64,000 bases of DNA. Source: Salinimicrobium sp035607535 (GTDB lineage: Bacteria; Bacteroidota; Bacteroidia; Flavobacteriales; Flavobacteriaceae). How positions within the stretch are numbered: position 1 is the stretch's first letter; every line of letters starts with the position of its first letter. Both the position numbers and the translations under genes were made by a program. A model generated the notes under the pieces. The model searched no databases. It was not told the DNA's origin and saw only the letters and a program-made list of their open reading frames with translations. The stretch covers positions 62,001-126,000 of the forward strand of contig NZ_JAYDZX010000010.1 in NCBI RefSeq assembly GCF_035607535.1, in the 5' to 3' direction. Shown here piece by piece: positions 23,230 through 32,630 of this stretch.

Positions 23230-25662
23230 ATGATGAAGTTGTATAAAGCATTAACAATCGCAATTTTTAGCCTTTTTGGGAGTCTTGGGGCTCATGCCCA
23301 GGAAGAGGGTCTTCTTACCGGAAGCCTTAATGATCAAAAAGAAGAGACCATTCCATTTGCCACTGTGGCAATGATGAAGTTACCCGATTCTACTATAGTA
23401 ACTGGAACCACTACAGACATGGATGGGCGCTTTGAACTTAATTCCCCTCAGCAGGGCCGTTACCTGCTCAAATTTAGCGCTATTGGGTTCAAATCTACTT
23501 TTACAGATGCCTTCCAGGTTTCCTCTCCCGGGTACGAGAGAAATTTCGGAAATGTCGTTCTTCCTGCCGAAGTTACAATGCTCAATGAAGTAATGGTGCA
23601 AGCCTGGCGACCGCGAATTGTAATGGAGTCCGATAAGATGGTCGTGAAGATAGAAGGGACTGCAATGGCCGCGGGTAGTTCGGCTTTTGAGATCATTTCC
23701 AAATCCCCGGGAATTTCTGCCGACCAGAATGGAAACCTGAGCCTGAATGGAAGAAGTGGAGTAAAGATCATGATCAATGGTCGCTTCACCTATCTTTCAG
23801 CAGAGCAATTGAGGGCCATGTTAGAGTCCATGCCTGCGGAAAATATCAAAAACATCGAGTTGATCCACAACCCTCCTGCCAAATATGATGCTGAAGGTAC
23901 TGCCGGAATTATAAATATCGAGCTCAGAAAAAATGTTGCTCTGGGCTTTAATGGCAGTGTATATGGCGGGGCAGAGTTGAACAAAGAGAACTGGTATAAC
24001 ATGGGAACCACTCTTAATTATAATGTAGGGAGATGGAACACCTTTTTTAGTGCCGATCTTTCCAAAAGAGGTCTTGTAAGAACACAGGAGATCGGTAGAG
24101 ATTATACTTATGATTTTGAGTATGACTACTTCCGCCAGGAGGGAGAACAGATTGAAACTAAATGGATCCCTTCGTTCCAGGCCGGAGCAGATTACCGCCT
24201 TAACGAAAATCACAGCATTGGCTTTATTGGAAACTATACCTTTTATGAAGAGACCGGGAACTGGAATACAGAAACGGCACTTGGAGATTTTGGAACGGGA
24301 GATCTACAAACAATTTCGGCAAGGAACAGGATGATCGAAGACTATAGCAATGGCAGGATAAATTTGCATTATGAGGGAAAGCTGGACACAACGGGCACAA
24401 CGCTCTCTGCCAACCTGGATTACATTCAGCTTTCTAAAGATCTCAATTCCAACTTTACCAATAACTATTTTTTTGTTCCTGAAGGAGAATCTGAGGTTGA
24501 GCAGCTTTTCAATAAAAGTATTTCAGATTATGAGATTTTTGCGGCCCAGGCAGATCTAAGTCTGCCGCTTAACAACAGGTCCAAGTTCAGCATAGGAGTG
24601 AAAGGGAGTAAAGTGATCTCAGAAAGCGACCTGAAGTTCTATCTTGGGCAGAACTCCAGGGGGGAACTTGATACCGGCCGAAGCAACAGCTTTATTTACG
24701 AAGAAGAGATCTACGCCGCTTATGCGGCGTATAGCAACAAATTTAGCGACACATGGAATCTACAACTGGGACTAAGAGCAGAACAAACTGTAGGTAAGGG
24801 TATTTCTCCAACAATGAACGAAGTCAATGAAAGGGATTATCTGAATCTTTTTCCAAATGTACAGTTGAGTCAGACTGTTAGTGAAAATTATCAAATACAC
24901 TATTCCTACAGTAAGAGGATCAACAGGCCTAGATACAGTACCCTAAACCCTTTCCTGTTCTACCTTGATCCATATACATACATAGTTGGAAATCCAGACC
25001 TTGAACCGGAGATCACCTCATCTTATGGCATTAACCAAACCCTCTTCGGAAGATATATGCTTATGCTCAATTACAGCAGAACTGAAGGAGCGACGGCCGA
25101 ATATCCCAGAACTAATATGGAAACCGGGCAGGCTGTATTGACCACGGCAAATACAGATCATATGGAATCTTATTCTGCTAGCCTGGTTGTGCCTTTAGAA
25201 CTTGCCTCCTTCTGGAATGTTGAAAACACTGTGATCTTGAATCAAACCAATTACGAAATCCCCTATGAGGAAGGGGTAGTTGAAAATGACAATTTGTTCT
25301 ACTCTTTTCAGTCCAATCACAGGATCCAAATGCCCTGGGAGATGGACCTGGAGCTCAATGGAAATTACATGGGGCCTTCTGCCTACGGGGTAGCAACCAT
25401 AGGTGATCGCTGGTTCATAGATGCAGGCTTAAAAAAGTCATTTCTGGATGAGCGTCTTGACGTCACTTTAAGAGCAACAGATATTTTTAGAGGAATGGAG
25501 ATCGATGTGGAATCTGAATATCCGGGAAGTACCTTTAGGCTTAATCAGTACTTCTACAATAGAGGCTTCAGCATCAATCTCAGGTATAACTTTAAAAATG
25601 GAAAGTCGCAAAAGCAAGCCCGCCAAAACAAACTGGAAGAATTGAGCAGGGCGGGAGGCTAA
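23230..25662 (+). CDS. TonB-dependent-receptor-like outer membrane beta-barrel protein (paralogue 1)
   Basis: An 810-aa outer membrane protein of the large OMP_b-brl_3 type: signal peptide (about 1-24, ending AHAQ), a carboxypeptidase-regulatory-like beta-sandwich (about 27-110), a plug-like domain containing KSPGISADQNGNLSLNG and HNPPAKYDAEGTAGIINI, then the barrel ending NLRYNF. No SusD-like gene is adjacent, so it is not an obvious polysaccharide-utilisation pair. The start is set at the ATGATGAAG at 23230 because that is what aligns with the paralogue; the upstream ATG at 23209 is not conserved there. Ligand unknown. Regulation by the adjacent LytTR system is proposed. Confidence 0.88.
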   Translation: MMKLYKALTIAIFSLFGSLGAHAQEEGLLTGSLNDQKEETIPFATVAMMKLPDSTIVTGTTTDMDGRFELNSPQQGRYLLKFSAIGFKSTFTDAFQVSSPGYERNFGNVVLPAEVTMLNEVMVQAWRPRIVMESDKMVVKIEGTAMAAGSSAFEIISKSPGISADQNGNLSLNGRSGVKIMINGRFTYLSAEQLRAMLESMPAENIKNIELIHNPPAKYDAEGTAGIINIELRKNVALGFNGSVYGGAELNKENWYNMGTTLNYNVGRWNTFFSADLSKRGLVRTQEIGRDYTYDFEYDYFRQEGEQIETKWIPSFQAGADYRLNENHSIGFIGNYTFYEETGNWNTETALGDFGTGDLQTISARNRMIEDYSNGRINLHYEGKLDTTGTTLSANLDYIQLSKDLNSNFTNNYFFVPEGESEVEQLFNKSISDYEIFAAQADLSLPLNNRSKFSIGVKGSKVISESDLKFYLGQNSRGELDTGRSNSFIYEEEIYAAYAAYSNKFSDTWNLQLGLRAEQTVGKGISPTMNEVNERDYLNLFPNVQLSQTVSENYQIHYSYSKRINRPRYSTLNPFLFYLDPYTYIVGNPDLEPEITSSYGINQTLFGRYMLMLNYSRTEGATAEYPRTNMETGQAVLTTANTDHMESYSASLVVPLELASFWNVENTVILNQTNYEIPYEEGVVENDNLFYSFQSNHRIQMPWEMDLELNGNYMGPSAYGVATIGDRWFIDAGLKKSFLDERLDVTLRATDIFRGMEIDVESEYPGSTFRLNQYFYNRGFSINLRYNFKNGKSQKQARQNKLEELSRAGG

Positions 25663-25691
25663 CATTGTTCATTCTTCTGCAACTTCATCAT

Positions 25692-25726
25692 GGATCCCAG
25701 AGGTAACTTTGGGATCTTTTGTTTTT
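25692..25726 (+). terminator. Rho-independent terminator after receptor 1
   Basis: GATCCCAGAG (25693-25702) pairs with CTTTGGGATC (25707-25716) with one G-U pair, loop GTAA, then TTTTGTTTTT. The second receptor therefore needs its own promoter. Confidence 0.8.
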
Positions 25727-25793
25727 AGCAGTCCCTAATTTTTCCACTTAGATGATTTGCTGGACCCGGATTCAAAAGTGTCAATTTTGCAGC

Positions 25794-25845
25794 AAATTTT
25801 TCATTGTAAGAATATCCCGATTCATCCGGGAAATATCCTGCTTCA
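25794..25845. promoter_or_regulatory. 21-bp-phased direct repeats upstream of receptor gene 2 (candidate LytTR sites)
   Basis: TCCCGATTCA ends at 25824 and TCCTGCTTCA at 25845; a weaker AAATTTTTCA ends at 25803. All steps are 21 bp. The TTTG of CATATTTG (25884-25887) starts 39 bp after the last repeat, the same distance as for paralogue 1. Sequence between repeats and start is otherwise less conserved. Confidence 0.65.
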
Positions 25846-25928
25846 TCTTTTTTGGGTTTAATTACCTCCTTAACACCCTCATATTTGTCCTGTTAGCGCG
25901 CCAAAAATTACTAACCACAAAATTTAAA

Positions 25929-28358
25929 ATGATGAAGTCGTATAAAATATTAATAACAACCTTTTTAAGTTTACTGATAACCTGTTCAATTCAAGCCCAG
26001 AGTGGAGCATTGAGCGGAAGTCTAATGGATCAAAATGATGAATCCATTCCTTTTGCCACTGTAGCGGTTATGAAGCTGCCCGATTCCACAGTAGTGACAG
26101 GATCCACAACCGATATGGATGGGACCTTTAACCTGAAATCCCCTGAAAGCGGAAAATATGTACTAAGATTCAGTGCCATTGGCTTTGAATCTACATTCAC
26201 ACCATTATTTGAAATAGCCACTTCAGATTTTCGGAAGGATTTCGGGTTGGTCACCATGCGGGAGGAATTGACAATGCTCAATGAAGTAATGATCCAGACC
26301 TGGAGACCACGGGTAAAAGTGGAGAACGGTAAAATGGTAATGAAAGTACAGGGAACGGCAGTTGCTGCCGGTAGAACTGCCTTTGAAATGCTTTCCCGCG
26401 CCCCCGGGGTATCGGTAGATCAAAATGGTGAATTCATGATCAATGGGAAAAGCGGCGTAAACGTAATGCTCGATGGACGCATGAGCTATCTTACAGCCAA
26501 AGAACTTCAAACCTTACTGGAAAGTATGCCTGCAGAAAATATAGAAGAGATTGAAGTGATTCATAATCCTTCAGCTAAATATGATGCCGAAGGTACTGCC
26601 GGAATTCTCAACATTACGCTCACGAAAAATGCGGAAACGGGATTTTCGGGGAGTGTTTATGGAGGCTATCGCGTAAATCACCAGAATCTTTTTAATTCCG
26701 GCATTAACCTTAACTTTAATAAAGGCAAATGGAACTCTTTTGCCGGTCTGGATATTTCTGAAAGGGGAAGGTACAGGCCGCAGCAGGTGGTAAGAACCTT
26801 TCCGGGAAATGAAGATTACAACATTTACGAACAAGACGGGCTTGATGTAAATAAGGAACTGGTTCCCTCCCTAAGAGTTGGAACAGATTATGACTTAGAT
26901 AAGAATCACAGCCTGGGAGTGATGACTAATCTTATCTACAGAGATCTTCACGCTAATTGGAATACCTTTAGTACTCTATCACATTCACAAAAAGGAGAAT
27001 ATCTTAAGGTAGATGCACTTAATGAAAGGGACGAGCAATTCTATAATGGCCAATTCAACATGCATTATACCGGGAAACTGGATAGTTTGGGAACAATCTT
27101 GTCTGCCGATCTGGATTATGTGCGGCTGGAAAATGAGGAAAACTTTAATTTCACTAACACCTATAAATATGCAGATGACGGATCTGAAGAACTGGAACTT
27201 CTAGATAATATAAGCCTTTCCGATTACAGCATTTACTCGGCAAAAATGGATTTTTCGACACCTCTTTCGGCCACATCTACTTTAGGTCTGGGACTAAAGG
27301 CCAGTAAGGTAGTTTCTGATAGTGATCTTAAAAATTATATTATGGAAAATGATCAGCGACGTTTTGATCCAACAAGAAGTGACAGGTTTAGATACGAGGA
27401 AGAGATTTACGCCGCCTATGCGAACTATAGCAACAGGTTGAGTGAATCCTGGAATCTACAGGCGGGCCTGAGAGCTGAACAAACTTTTGGGGAAGGTAGA
27501 TCCTTCACCATGAACGTAAGCAGTAAAAGAGATTATTTTGAGCTCTTTCCAAACCTGATGGTCGAGCAAAAGGTAAGTGAAAATTACCAGATGAACTATT
27601 CCTACAGCCGCAGGATTGAAAGGCCCGATTACAGTACATTTAATCCTACTATCTTTTATCTCGACCCATTTTCTTATACCGAAGGAAATCCCGACCTACA
27701 GCCGCGAATAACCAATACATTCAATTGGACGCATACCCTCTTCAAAAAGTACAGTCTAATCTTGAGTTATGATAGCTCTAATAATCACTTTCTGGAACTA
27801 CCTGCGGCCAACCCTGAAACCGGATTGACCTCTTACACTTCGCGAAATGTCGACAACTTTAGGAGTTATGGTGCAACCGTTGTGGCCCCCGTGGAACTGG
27901 CAAACTTCTGGAATGTGAACAACACAATTGTAGTAAACCAACAGGAATTTGACTTTACCATGGACGCTTCTTCTTTAGAAAATGACAACCTGTTCTATAT
28001 GGTGCAATCAAACCACCAAATAAATTTGCCATGGGATGTAAAGTTTGAGGTCAACGCTTCCTATAGAGGACCGGTAGCCCATGGAGTTTATAATATAGAC
28101 AGGCAATGGTGGATAGATGCCGGAATCAAAAAGTCTTTTTTGAACGATAGGCTTGGTGTCACTCTAAATGCGACCGATATTTTTAGAGGGAAAGAAATGA
28201 AAGTTGACGCAGACTTTTTGGGCAACACCATATATATAGAACAATATTTTGACGACAGGGCTGTAAGTTTAAACCTGCGGTACACTTTCAATCCCGGACA
28301 AGATAAAAAGCCAACCCGCCAATCCGGCCTGGAAGAATTGAACAGGGCGGGAGGTTAA
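25929..28358 (+). CDS. TonB-dependent-receptor-like outer membrane beta-barrel protein (paralogue 2)
   Basis: An 809-aa close relative of the upstream receptor, with the same order: signal peptide ending IQAQ, carboxypeptidase-regulatory-like domain, plug with RAPGVSVDQNGEFMING and HNPSAKYDAEGTAGILNI, and a barrel ending NLRYTF. The termini are nearly the same (SGLEELNRAGG against NKLEELSRAGG), so the pair arose by tandem duplication; barrel loops differ more, hinting at different ligands. I start at the ATGATGAAG (25929); a longer frame from 25752 would translate through the phased repeats and promoter. Confidence 0.88.
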   Translation: MMKSYKILITTFLSLLITCSIQAQSGALSGSLMDQNDESIPFATVAVMKLPDSTVVTGSTTDMDGTFNLKSPESGKYVLRFSAIGFESTFTPLFEIATSDFRKDFGLVTMREELTMLNEVMIQTWRPRVKVENGKMVMKVQGTAVAAGRTAFEMLSRAPGVSVDQNGEFMINGKSGVNVMLDGRMSYLTAKELQTLLESMPAENIEEIEVIHNPSAKYDAEGTAGILNITLTKNAETGFSGSVYGGYRVNHQNLFNSGINLNFNKGKWNSFAGLDISERGRYRPQQVVRTFPGNEDYNIYEQDGLDVNKELVPSLRVGTDYDLDKNHSLGVMTNLIYRDLHANWNTFSTLSHSQKGEYLKVDALNERDEQFYNGQFNMHYTGKLDSLGTILSADLDYVRLENEENFNFTNTYKYADDGSEELELLDNISLSDYSIYSAKMDFSTPLSATSTLGLGLKASKVVSDSDLKNYIMENDQRRFDPTRSDRFRYEEEIYAAYANYSNRLSESWNLQAGLRAEQTFGEGRSFTMNVSSKRDYFELFPNLMVEQKVSENYQMNYSYSRRIERPDYSTFNPTIFYLDPFSYTEGNPDLQPRITNTFNWTHTLFKKYSLILSYDSSNNHFLELPAANPETGLTSYTSRNVDNFRSYGATVVAPVELANFWNVNNTIVVNQQEFDFTMDASSLENDNLFYMVQSNHQINLPWDVKFEVNASYRGPVAHGVYNIDRQWWIDAGIKKSFLNDRLGVTLNATDIFRGKEMKVDADFLGNTIYIEQYFDDRAVSLNLRYTFNPGQDKKPTRQSGLEELNRAGG

Positions 28359-28561
28359 CTCTTTTATCCATTATCAACGTCATCTGAAGATCCTGATAAA
28401 ACCTTGATTTACTTCCGTTTTTGACAATCTGAGGAAGATGGCAGGAAAAGGATTGTTAAACTAGTATTAATGAAGGTTTTGATTATGCTAATTAGTAAAG
28501 CCTTAACGGGGATTCCGTATTGAACTGGGTACTTTGGGGTCAAACAAAAAAAACAGCTATT

Positions 28562-29761
28562 ATGAAATTAAAGAAGTTTTACCTTTTAATGCTACCAATG
28601 ATCCTTAGCTTAGGGTTGGTGGCTTGTAGTGATGATGACGATGATGTAATTGACCCGGGAATTCCTCCTACAGGAAGTATTGTGGTTGATGACGAGGTAA
28701 TGGTGGAAAATGGTACAATAACTATTAACTCTGTAAGTATGAGCAACCCGGGATGGGTAGTTCTGCACAGGGATAATAATGGTTCTCCCATGGTTCCCGA
28801 AATAATTTCTGTGCCCGAGAGAGTAGAATCCGGACCCACGCAAAATGTTACTATTGAACTTGCCGATGGAGAGGAAGTAACCGACGGAGAAACGCTGTGG
28901 GTAATGCTTCACACAGACGGAGGCATATTGGGAACATACGAATTTGAAACAGTGAATGACGTAGATGCTCCTATAACAGATGCACAAGGAAATGTTGTGG
29001 CAGAATCCTTCATGGTTTCTGTGGAAGGTGAGGCTGTGAGTTCTTTTACTGCCAATGATCAGGATCTTGTCAATGGAGTAGTTTATGTAGAATCTATCAC
29101 CATGGAACAAGATGGATATGTGGTAATTCATGCATCCAATGAAGCTGGTGACGGACCAATGGTACCGGAAATCATTTCTGAACCTGTGTACCTCGAAGCC
29201 GGAACTTATTCTAATGTTGGTGTTCCGCTAACAGATGAGGCTAATGTAGAAGCCGGAGATACCCTCTGGATTATGCTTCACGAGGATACCGGGGAAGAAG
29301 GAGTATACGAATTTGATGGAGAGAATGGATTAGATCTTCCAATTATGGATGGTGATAATGTGGTTGTATCTCCAATAACAATAAATAATGTAACAACTGC
29401 AGACATGAGTGGATCTATTACAGTTAGTGATCAGGCTCTTGTAGACAACACTATTACTATTGATAACATTCAACTTGACATGGATGGATGGGTTGTAGTT
29501 CATGCTTCGAATGAAGCTGGTGACGGGCCTATGGTTCCTGAAATTATTTCTGAACCAGTTTATTTAGAGGAAATGGACAACAACGATGTTGTAATAACTT
29601 TCAATGAAGATGCAAACCTTGCTGCAGGAGATACAGTATGGGTAATGTTGCATGATGATACGGGAGTTGAAGGAGTCTACGAATTTGACGGTATGAACGG
29701 ACTTGATATGCCAATTACCGATGATGATGGCGTAGTAGTCGTGCCGGTGACTTTACAATAA
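28562..29761 (+). CDS. Acidic surface lipoprotein with three DUF7282-like repeats
   Basis: A 399-aa lipoprotein: signal ending LVAC followed by SDDDDD, resembling the acidic lipoprotein export signal that sends Bacteroidota lipoproteins to the cell surface. Three homologous domains start their core G-(W/Y)-VV-(L/I/V)-H at residues 64, 185 and 309, so periods are 121 and 124 aa. Each has P-MVPEIIS, then LW(V/I)MLH..(T/D)G and YEF. Domains 2 and 3 are closest. This resembles DUF7282, best known from haloarchaeal surface proteins; that link is from memory. The protein is strongly acidic. The ATG at 28562 is chosen because it starts the signal peptide. Function unknown. Confidence 0.78.
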   Translation: MKLKKFYLLMLPMILSLGLVACSDDDDDVIDPGIPPTGSIVVDDEVMVENGTITINSVSMSNPGWVVLHRDNNGSPMVPEIISVPERVESGPTQNVTIELADGEEVTDGETLWVMLHTDGGILGTYEFETVNDVDAPITDAQGNVVAESFMVSVEGEAVSSFTANDQDLVNGVVYVESITMEQDGYVVIHASNEAGDGPMVPEIISEPVYLEAGTYSNVGVPLTDEANVEAGDTLWIMLHEDTGEEGVYEFDGENGLDLPIMDGDNVVVSPITINNVTTADMSGSITVSDQALVDNTITIDNIQLDMDGWVVVHASNEAGDGPMVPEIISEPVYLEEMDNNDVVITFNEDANLAAGDTVWVMLHDDTGVEGVYEFDGMNGLDMPITDDDGVVVVPVTLQ

Positions 29762-29783
29762 TAACTGAATAAGCTTTAACTTT

Positions 29784-29816
29784 AAAGGCTGCCTAAGAAA
29801 GGCAGCCTTTTTTTAT
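29784..29816 (+). terminator. Rho-independent terminator after the lipoprotein gene
   Basis: AAAGGCTGCCT (29784-29794) pairs perfectly with AGGCAGCCTTT (29800-29810), loop AAGAA, followed by TTTTT. Confidence 0.9.
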
Positions 29817-29865
29817 TCTAATCAGAAGCAGAAAATCTTCATACTTTACAGTTATTTTGCACGAT

Positions 29866-30960
29866 ATGCTACACATCACCAGACCAAAACTTCTACTTGA
29901 CCAGCAACAATGCAGGGCCAACATTCAGAAAATGCAGGAAAAGGCAAAAATCCAGCAGCTGCAATTAATACCTCATTTTAAGACCCACCAATCGGCGCAG
30001 GTAGGAGAATGGTTCAGAAAAGCAGGAGTAAAGGCGATCACGGTCACTTCTGTAAAAATGGCTAAATATTTTGCGCAGCACGGTTGGGAGGACATAACCA
30101 TTGCGTTTCCGGTAAACGTGCTGGAAATAGATGATCTTAATTCCCTCGCTAATAGTGTTAATCTTAAGATCTTTGTGAACAGCATTCGAACAGTTGCCCT
30201 GGTAAAGGACCAATTGAAAACACCAGTTAAATTCTATATAGAAGTGGATACGGGTGATGGTCGATCGGGTGTTGATGCTGGAAATTTTTCAGAAGTATCT
30301 AAAATCCTCGGGGAGGCAAAGAATACCTCCTTGGAATTTTGTGGTTTTTATACCCATCCCGGGCATACTTATACTGCATCATCTATAGAAGAGGTAAAAG
30401 GAATTTCAGCAGGAGTTGTTCAAAACCTTAGAAATTTAAAAGATCATTTTAAAGATGAATATTCCAGGATTGCACTTGCTCTGGGGGATACCCCTTCCTG
30501 TAGTATTGTAGAAGATCTTGAAGGTGTAAACAGTATCCATCCCGGAAATTTCGTGTATTACGATCTTGTACAGACTAGTATTGGGTCCAATACAGTAGGG
30601 GAAATTGCCATTTGTCTGGCTGTTCCGGTAGTGGAAATACATCCGGAAAAAGGTCAGGTGATTGTACATAGTGGATGGGTGCATCAGGGTAAAGATTCTT
30701 TAGTGGATTCAGACGGGAATACTCATTTCGGTTTGATGGTCAAAATAGAAGAAGGTAAATGGAGCAGCCCAATACCAAAGGGAAAGGTGTTAAAGTTGTC
30801 GCAGGAGCATGGAGTAGTAAACCTTCCGAAGGAAACTTTCGAACAGTTAAAGGTGGGTGATGTGCTGGGAATACTCCCGGTCCATGCCTGTGCTACTGCT
30901 GTAATGATGGGAGAGGTGTGGACCACCGATGGAGAAAAGATTGAAATGATGCCGAGGTAA
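29866..30960 (+). CDS. D-threonine aldolase-like PLP enzyme (fold type III)
   Basis: A 364-aa member of the alanine-racemase-like D-threonine/D-serine aldolase-dehydratase family. The PLP lysine is in PHFKTHQ near residue 40. FYIEVDTGDGRSGV, FYTHPGHTY and LALGDTPSCS follow the family order. LPVHACATAVM near the C-terminus contains the His and Cys that bind the divalent metal in this family. The ATG at 29866 is preferred to a TTG three codons upstream. Expected chemistry is retro-aldol cleavage of beta-hydroxy-D-amino acids or dehydration of D-serine; the substrate cannot be told apart here. No operon partner. Confidence 0.83.
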   Translation: MLHITRPKLLLDQQQCRANIQKMQEKAKIQQLQLIPHFKTHQSAQVGEWFRKAGVKAITVTSVKMAKYFAQHGWEDITIAFPVNVLEIDDLNSLANSVNLKIFVNSIRTVALVKDQLKTPVKFYIEVDTGDGRSGVDAGNFSEVSKILGEAKNTSLEFCGFYTHPGHTYTASSIEEVKGISAGVVQNLRNLKDHFKDEYSRIALALGDTPSCSIVEDLEGVNSIHPGNFVYYDLVQTSIGSNTVGEIAICLAVPVVEIHPEKGQVIVHSGWVHQGKDSLVDSDGNTHFGLMVKIEEGKWSSPIPKGKVLKLSQEHGVVNLPKETFEQLKVGDVLGILPVHACATAVMMGEVWTTDGEKIEMMPR

Positions 30961-30985
30961 TAGATGCGAATAGCCTAAGGCTTCT

Positions 30986-32203
30986 TTATTTGTTGCTCTT
31001 CTTGATTGAGGAAAAATCAAAATACGTAAGGCTTTTCCACACCCATTCGACGGGCCCCTGCTGAAACCTGCTCAGCCACCACTGCGCAAATTTTAACTGT
31101 ATTAGGAATACGACTACACCCATGAAGACATTGATGGATGGGGAAGTCTGGTCAAAAAGACCAAATCCAAAGTTATAGAACAAAAGCAGTCCGAAAAGAG
31201 TCTGCATTATATAAATTGTCAGGGCCATTCTGCCGAGGGCTGTTAGTGGTCGGAGTATCTTCTGGAAGGATCCTTTCCTGTATAAGAGTGTAATTCCTGT
31301 AATGTAGAAAATGCTAAGGCAGGCATTATAGATGCTGAACAGAAAGCTGGCAATCCATTGTAATTCGGGCACTACTTTTATTCCCGGGATGGTGACCAGG
31401 TTGAAGAGGTACATGAGCAGAGCAAGGAAAAGCAGAATAAGAACTACATTTTTTGAAGCCCTATTCCAGCTTATAAATGTTTTCAGGTTGTTTTCAGGAT
31501 CGCTGAAAAGTTTTGTACGTCCCGCGTATAAACCCAGGAGAAAGTATCCAAAGGTCATAAAAAGTCTTCCACTTTGGAGTTGATATTCAATTTTTGCAGG
31601 CCACGATCTCCAGTTGTCCTCTAAAACCTCAAAAAAGCCTGAGTTTTTTACCAAAGAGTAATAACTTTCTGCTTCTTCTGCCATGGGAAGTGCTACGCTG
31701 GATCTTATCACTTCAGTTTGAAAAAAATCGTAGAGGTGAGTAGGTATATTGGTGATCAATAAAAGAGCAATCGTCAATATAATCTTTGGAGAAAGTTTTC
31801 CGAAAAAGAGCAGGATTATCCCCAACACGGCATAAATGGTAAGGATATCTCCCCGCCATAAAATGTGGTGAAGTAACCCGATAAAAAAGAGCAGAAAAAG
31901 GCGCCAGATGTAGATCTTGAGATATTCCGGCTTTGACCTTTTATTCCTGAAATGCAGATAAAAACCCAGGCCGAACAGAAAGGAGAAAACAGAAAAAAAT
32001 TTTCCGAAGACAAGAGCTCCAAATATTCCGAGCGCAATTCCGTCGGCTGTACTGTCGTATTTCGTGTAGACATCTGGGGGCAACGCCGCACCGGTGTACC
32101 ATATTACCATATGAGCATAAAGGATGCCTGCTAAAGCAAAACCCCTTAGAACATCTAAGGTTTCAATTCTGTTTTTGGATGTTGTGATTTTGCTCTCTGC
32201 CAT
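30986..32203 (-). CDS. DUF418 (YeiB-like) polytopic membrane protein
   Basis: A 405-aa membrane protein with about ten hydrophobic segments. The N-terminal RIETLDVLRGFALAGIL motif and the C-terminal DUF418 part (GRMALTIYIMQTL, then a large final TM block) match the YeiB/DUF418 family, related to acyltransferase-3-type heparan-alpha-glucosaminide acetyltransferases. Function in bacteria is not established. It converges on the D-threonine aldolase-like gene with a 25-bp gap. I see no clear promoter ahead of it. Confidence 0.85.
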   Translation of the reverse strand: MAESKITTSKNRIETLDVLRGFALAGILYAHMVIWYTGAALPPDVYTKYDSTADGIALGIFGALVFGKFFSVFSFLFGLGFYLHFRNKRSKPEYLKIYIWRLFLLFFIGLLHHILWRGDILTIYAVLGIILLFFGKLSPKIILTIALLLITNIPTHLYDFFQTEVIRSSVALPMAEEAESYYSLVKNSGFFEVLEDNWRSWPAKIEYQLQSGRLFMTFGYFLLGLYAGRTKLFSDPENNLKTFISWNRASKNVVLILLFLALLMYLFNLVTIPGIKVVPELQWIASFLFSIYNACLSIFYITGITLLYRKGSFQKILRPLTALGRMALTIYIMQTLFGLLLFYNFGFGLFDQTSPSINVFMGVVVFLIQLKFAQWWLSRFQQGPVEWVWKSLTYFDFSSIKKSNK

Positions 32204-32477
32204 ATCCCACAGCTCTGAAGATAAAAACTTTGATCCTGCCGAATAGCTCCTTTCACATAGATTTAGGGAGAGGGATTGAAAAAAGTGCTTTCAAGAATAA
32301 CTTTTTGAGAAGGGAGTATAACAGATTATGTGGAGCTAATCATTAGAGCCTGCAAAACATTCTCAGGTTAATATTGAGGAGTGAAAAATATCGAATTCTT
32401 CCTGTTCAGATTAACAACAATTTTTGCCTAATCCCCAAGTTTTGGTCATGATCCTCCAAAATGTATAAGTGAAAAAT
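32204..32477. other. Intergenic stretch with no recognised gene
   Basis: Lies between the DUF418 gene start and the tRNA terminator. It is AT-rich with stops in all frames, and I found no RNA gene, repeat or convincing promoter box on either strand. It presumably carries the leader and promoter of the DUF418 gene. Confidence 0.5.
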
Positions 32478-32508
32478 AAAAAAACCCCCAAATTTTCATT
32501 TGAGGGTT
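32478..32508 (-). terminator. Terminator of tRNA-Phe
   Basis: On the minus strand ACCCTCAAAT pairs with ATTTGGGGGT (one G-U), with a GAAA-type loop and a following T-run (AAAAA on the plus strand near 32478). It begins about 14 nt after the tRNA 3' end. Confidence 0.75.
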
Positions 32509-32521
32509 CTTGCTTTGCTTG

Positions 32522-32594
32522 TGGTGCCTCCAGGAATCGAACCAGGGACACAAGGATTTTCAGTCCTTTGCTCTACCAACTGAGCTAAGGCACC
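32522..32594 (-). tRNA. tRNA-Phe (anticodon GAA)
   Basis: A 73-nt cloverleaf on the minus strand: acceptor GGTGCCT pairs with AGGCACC, discriminator A, D-loop AGCTCAGTTGGTAGAGC, anticodon loop CTGAAAA with GAA, and T-arm with GGTTCGATTCC. The 3' CCA is not encoded; the genome continues CAAG. Promoter and terminator are both visible, so it is a single transcription unit. Confidence 0.97.
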
Positions 32595-32630
32595 AGTGCT
32601 TAAAGCGGCTTACCTTGTAGTAAGCGGGTG

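Noticed and set aside
25752..25928. N-terminal extension of receptor 2.
   Set aside because: It would translate through the phased repeats and promoter box and would bury the signal peptide.
23230..28358. Polysaccharide-utilisation locus.
   Set aside because: There is no SusD-like gene, no glycoside hydrolase or lyase, and the barrels lack a SusC-type setting.
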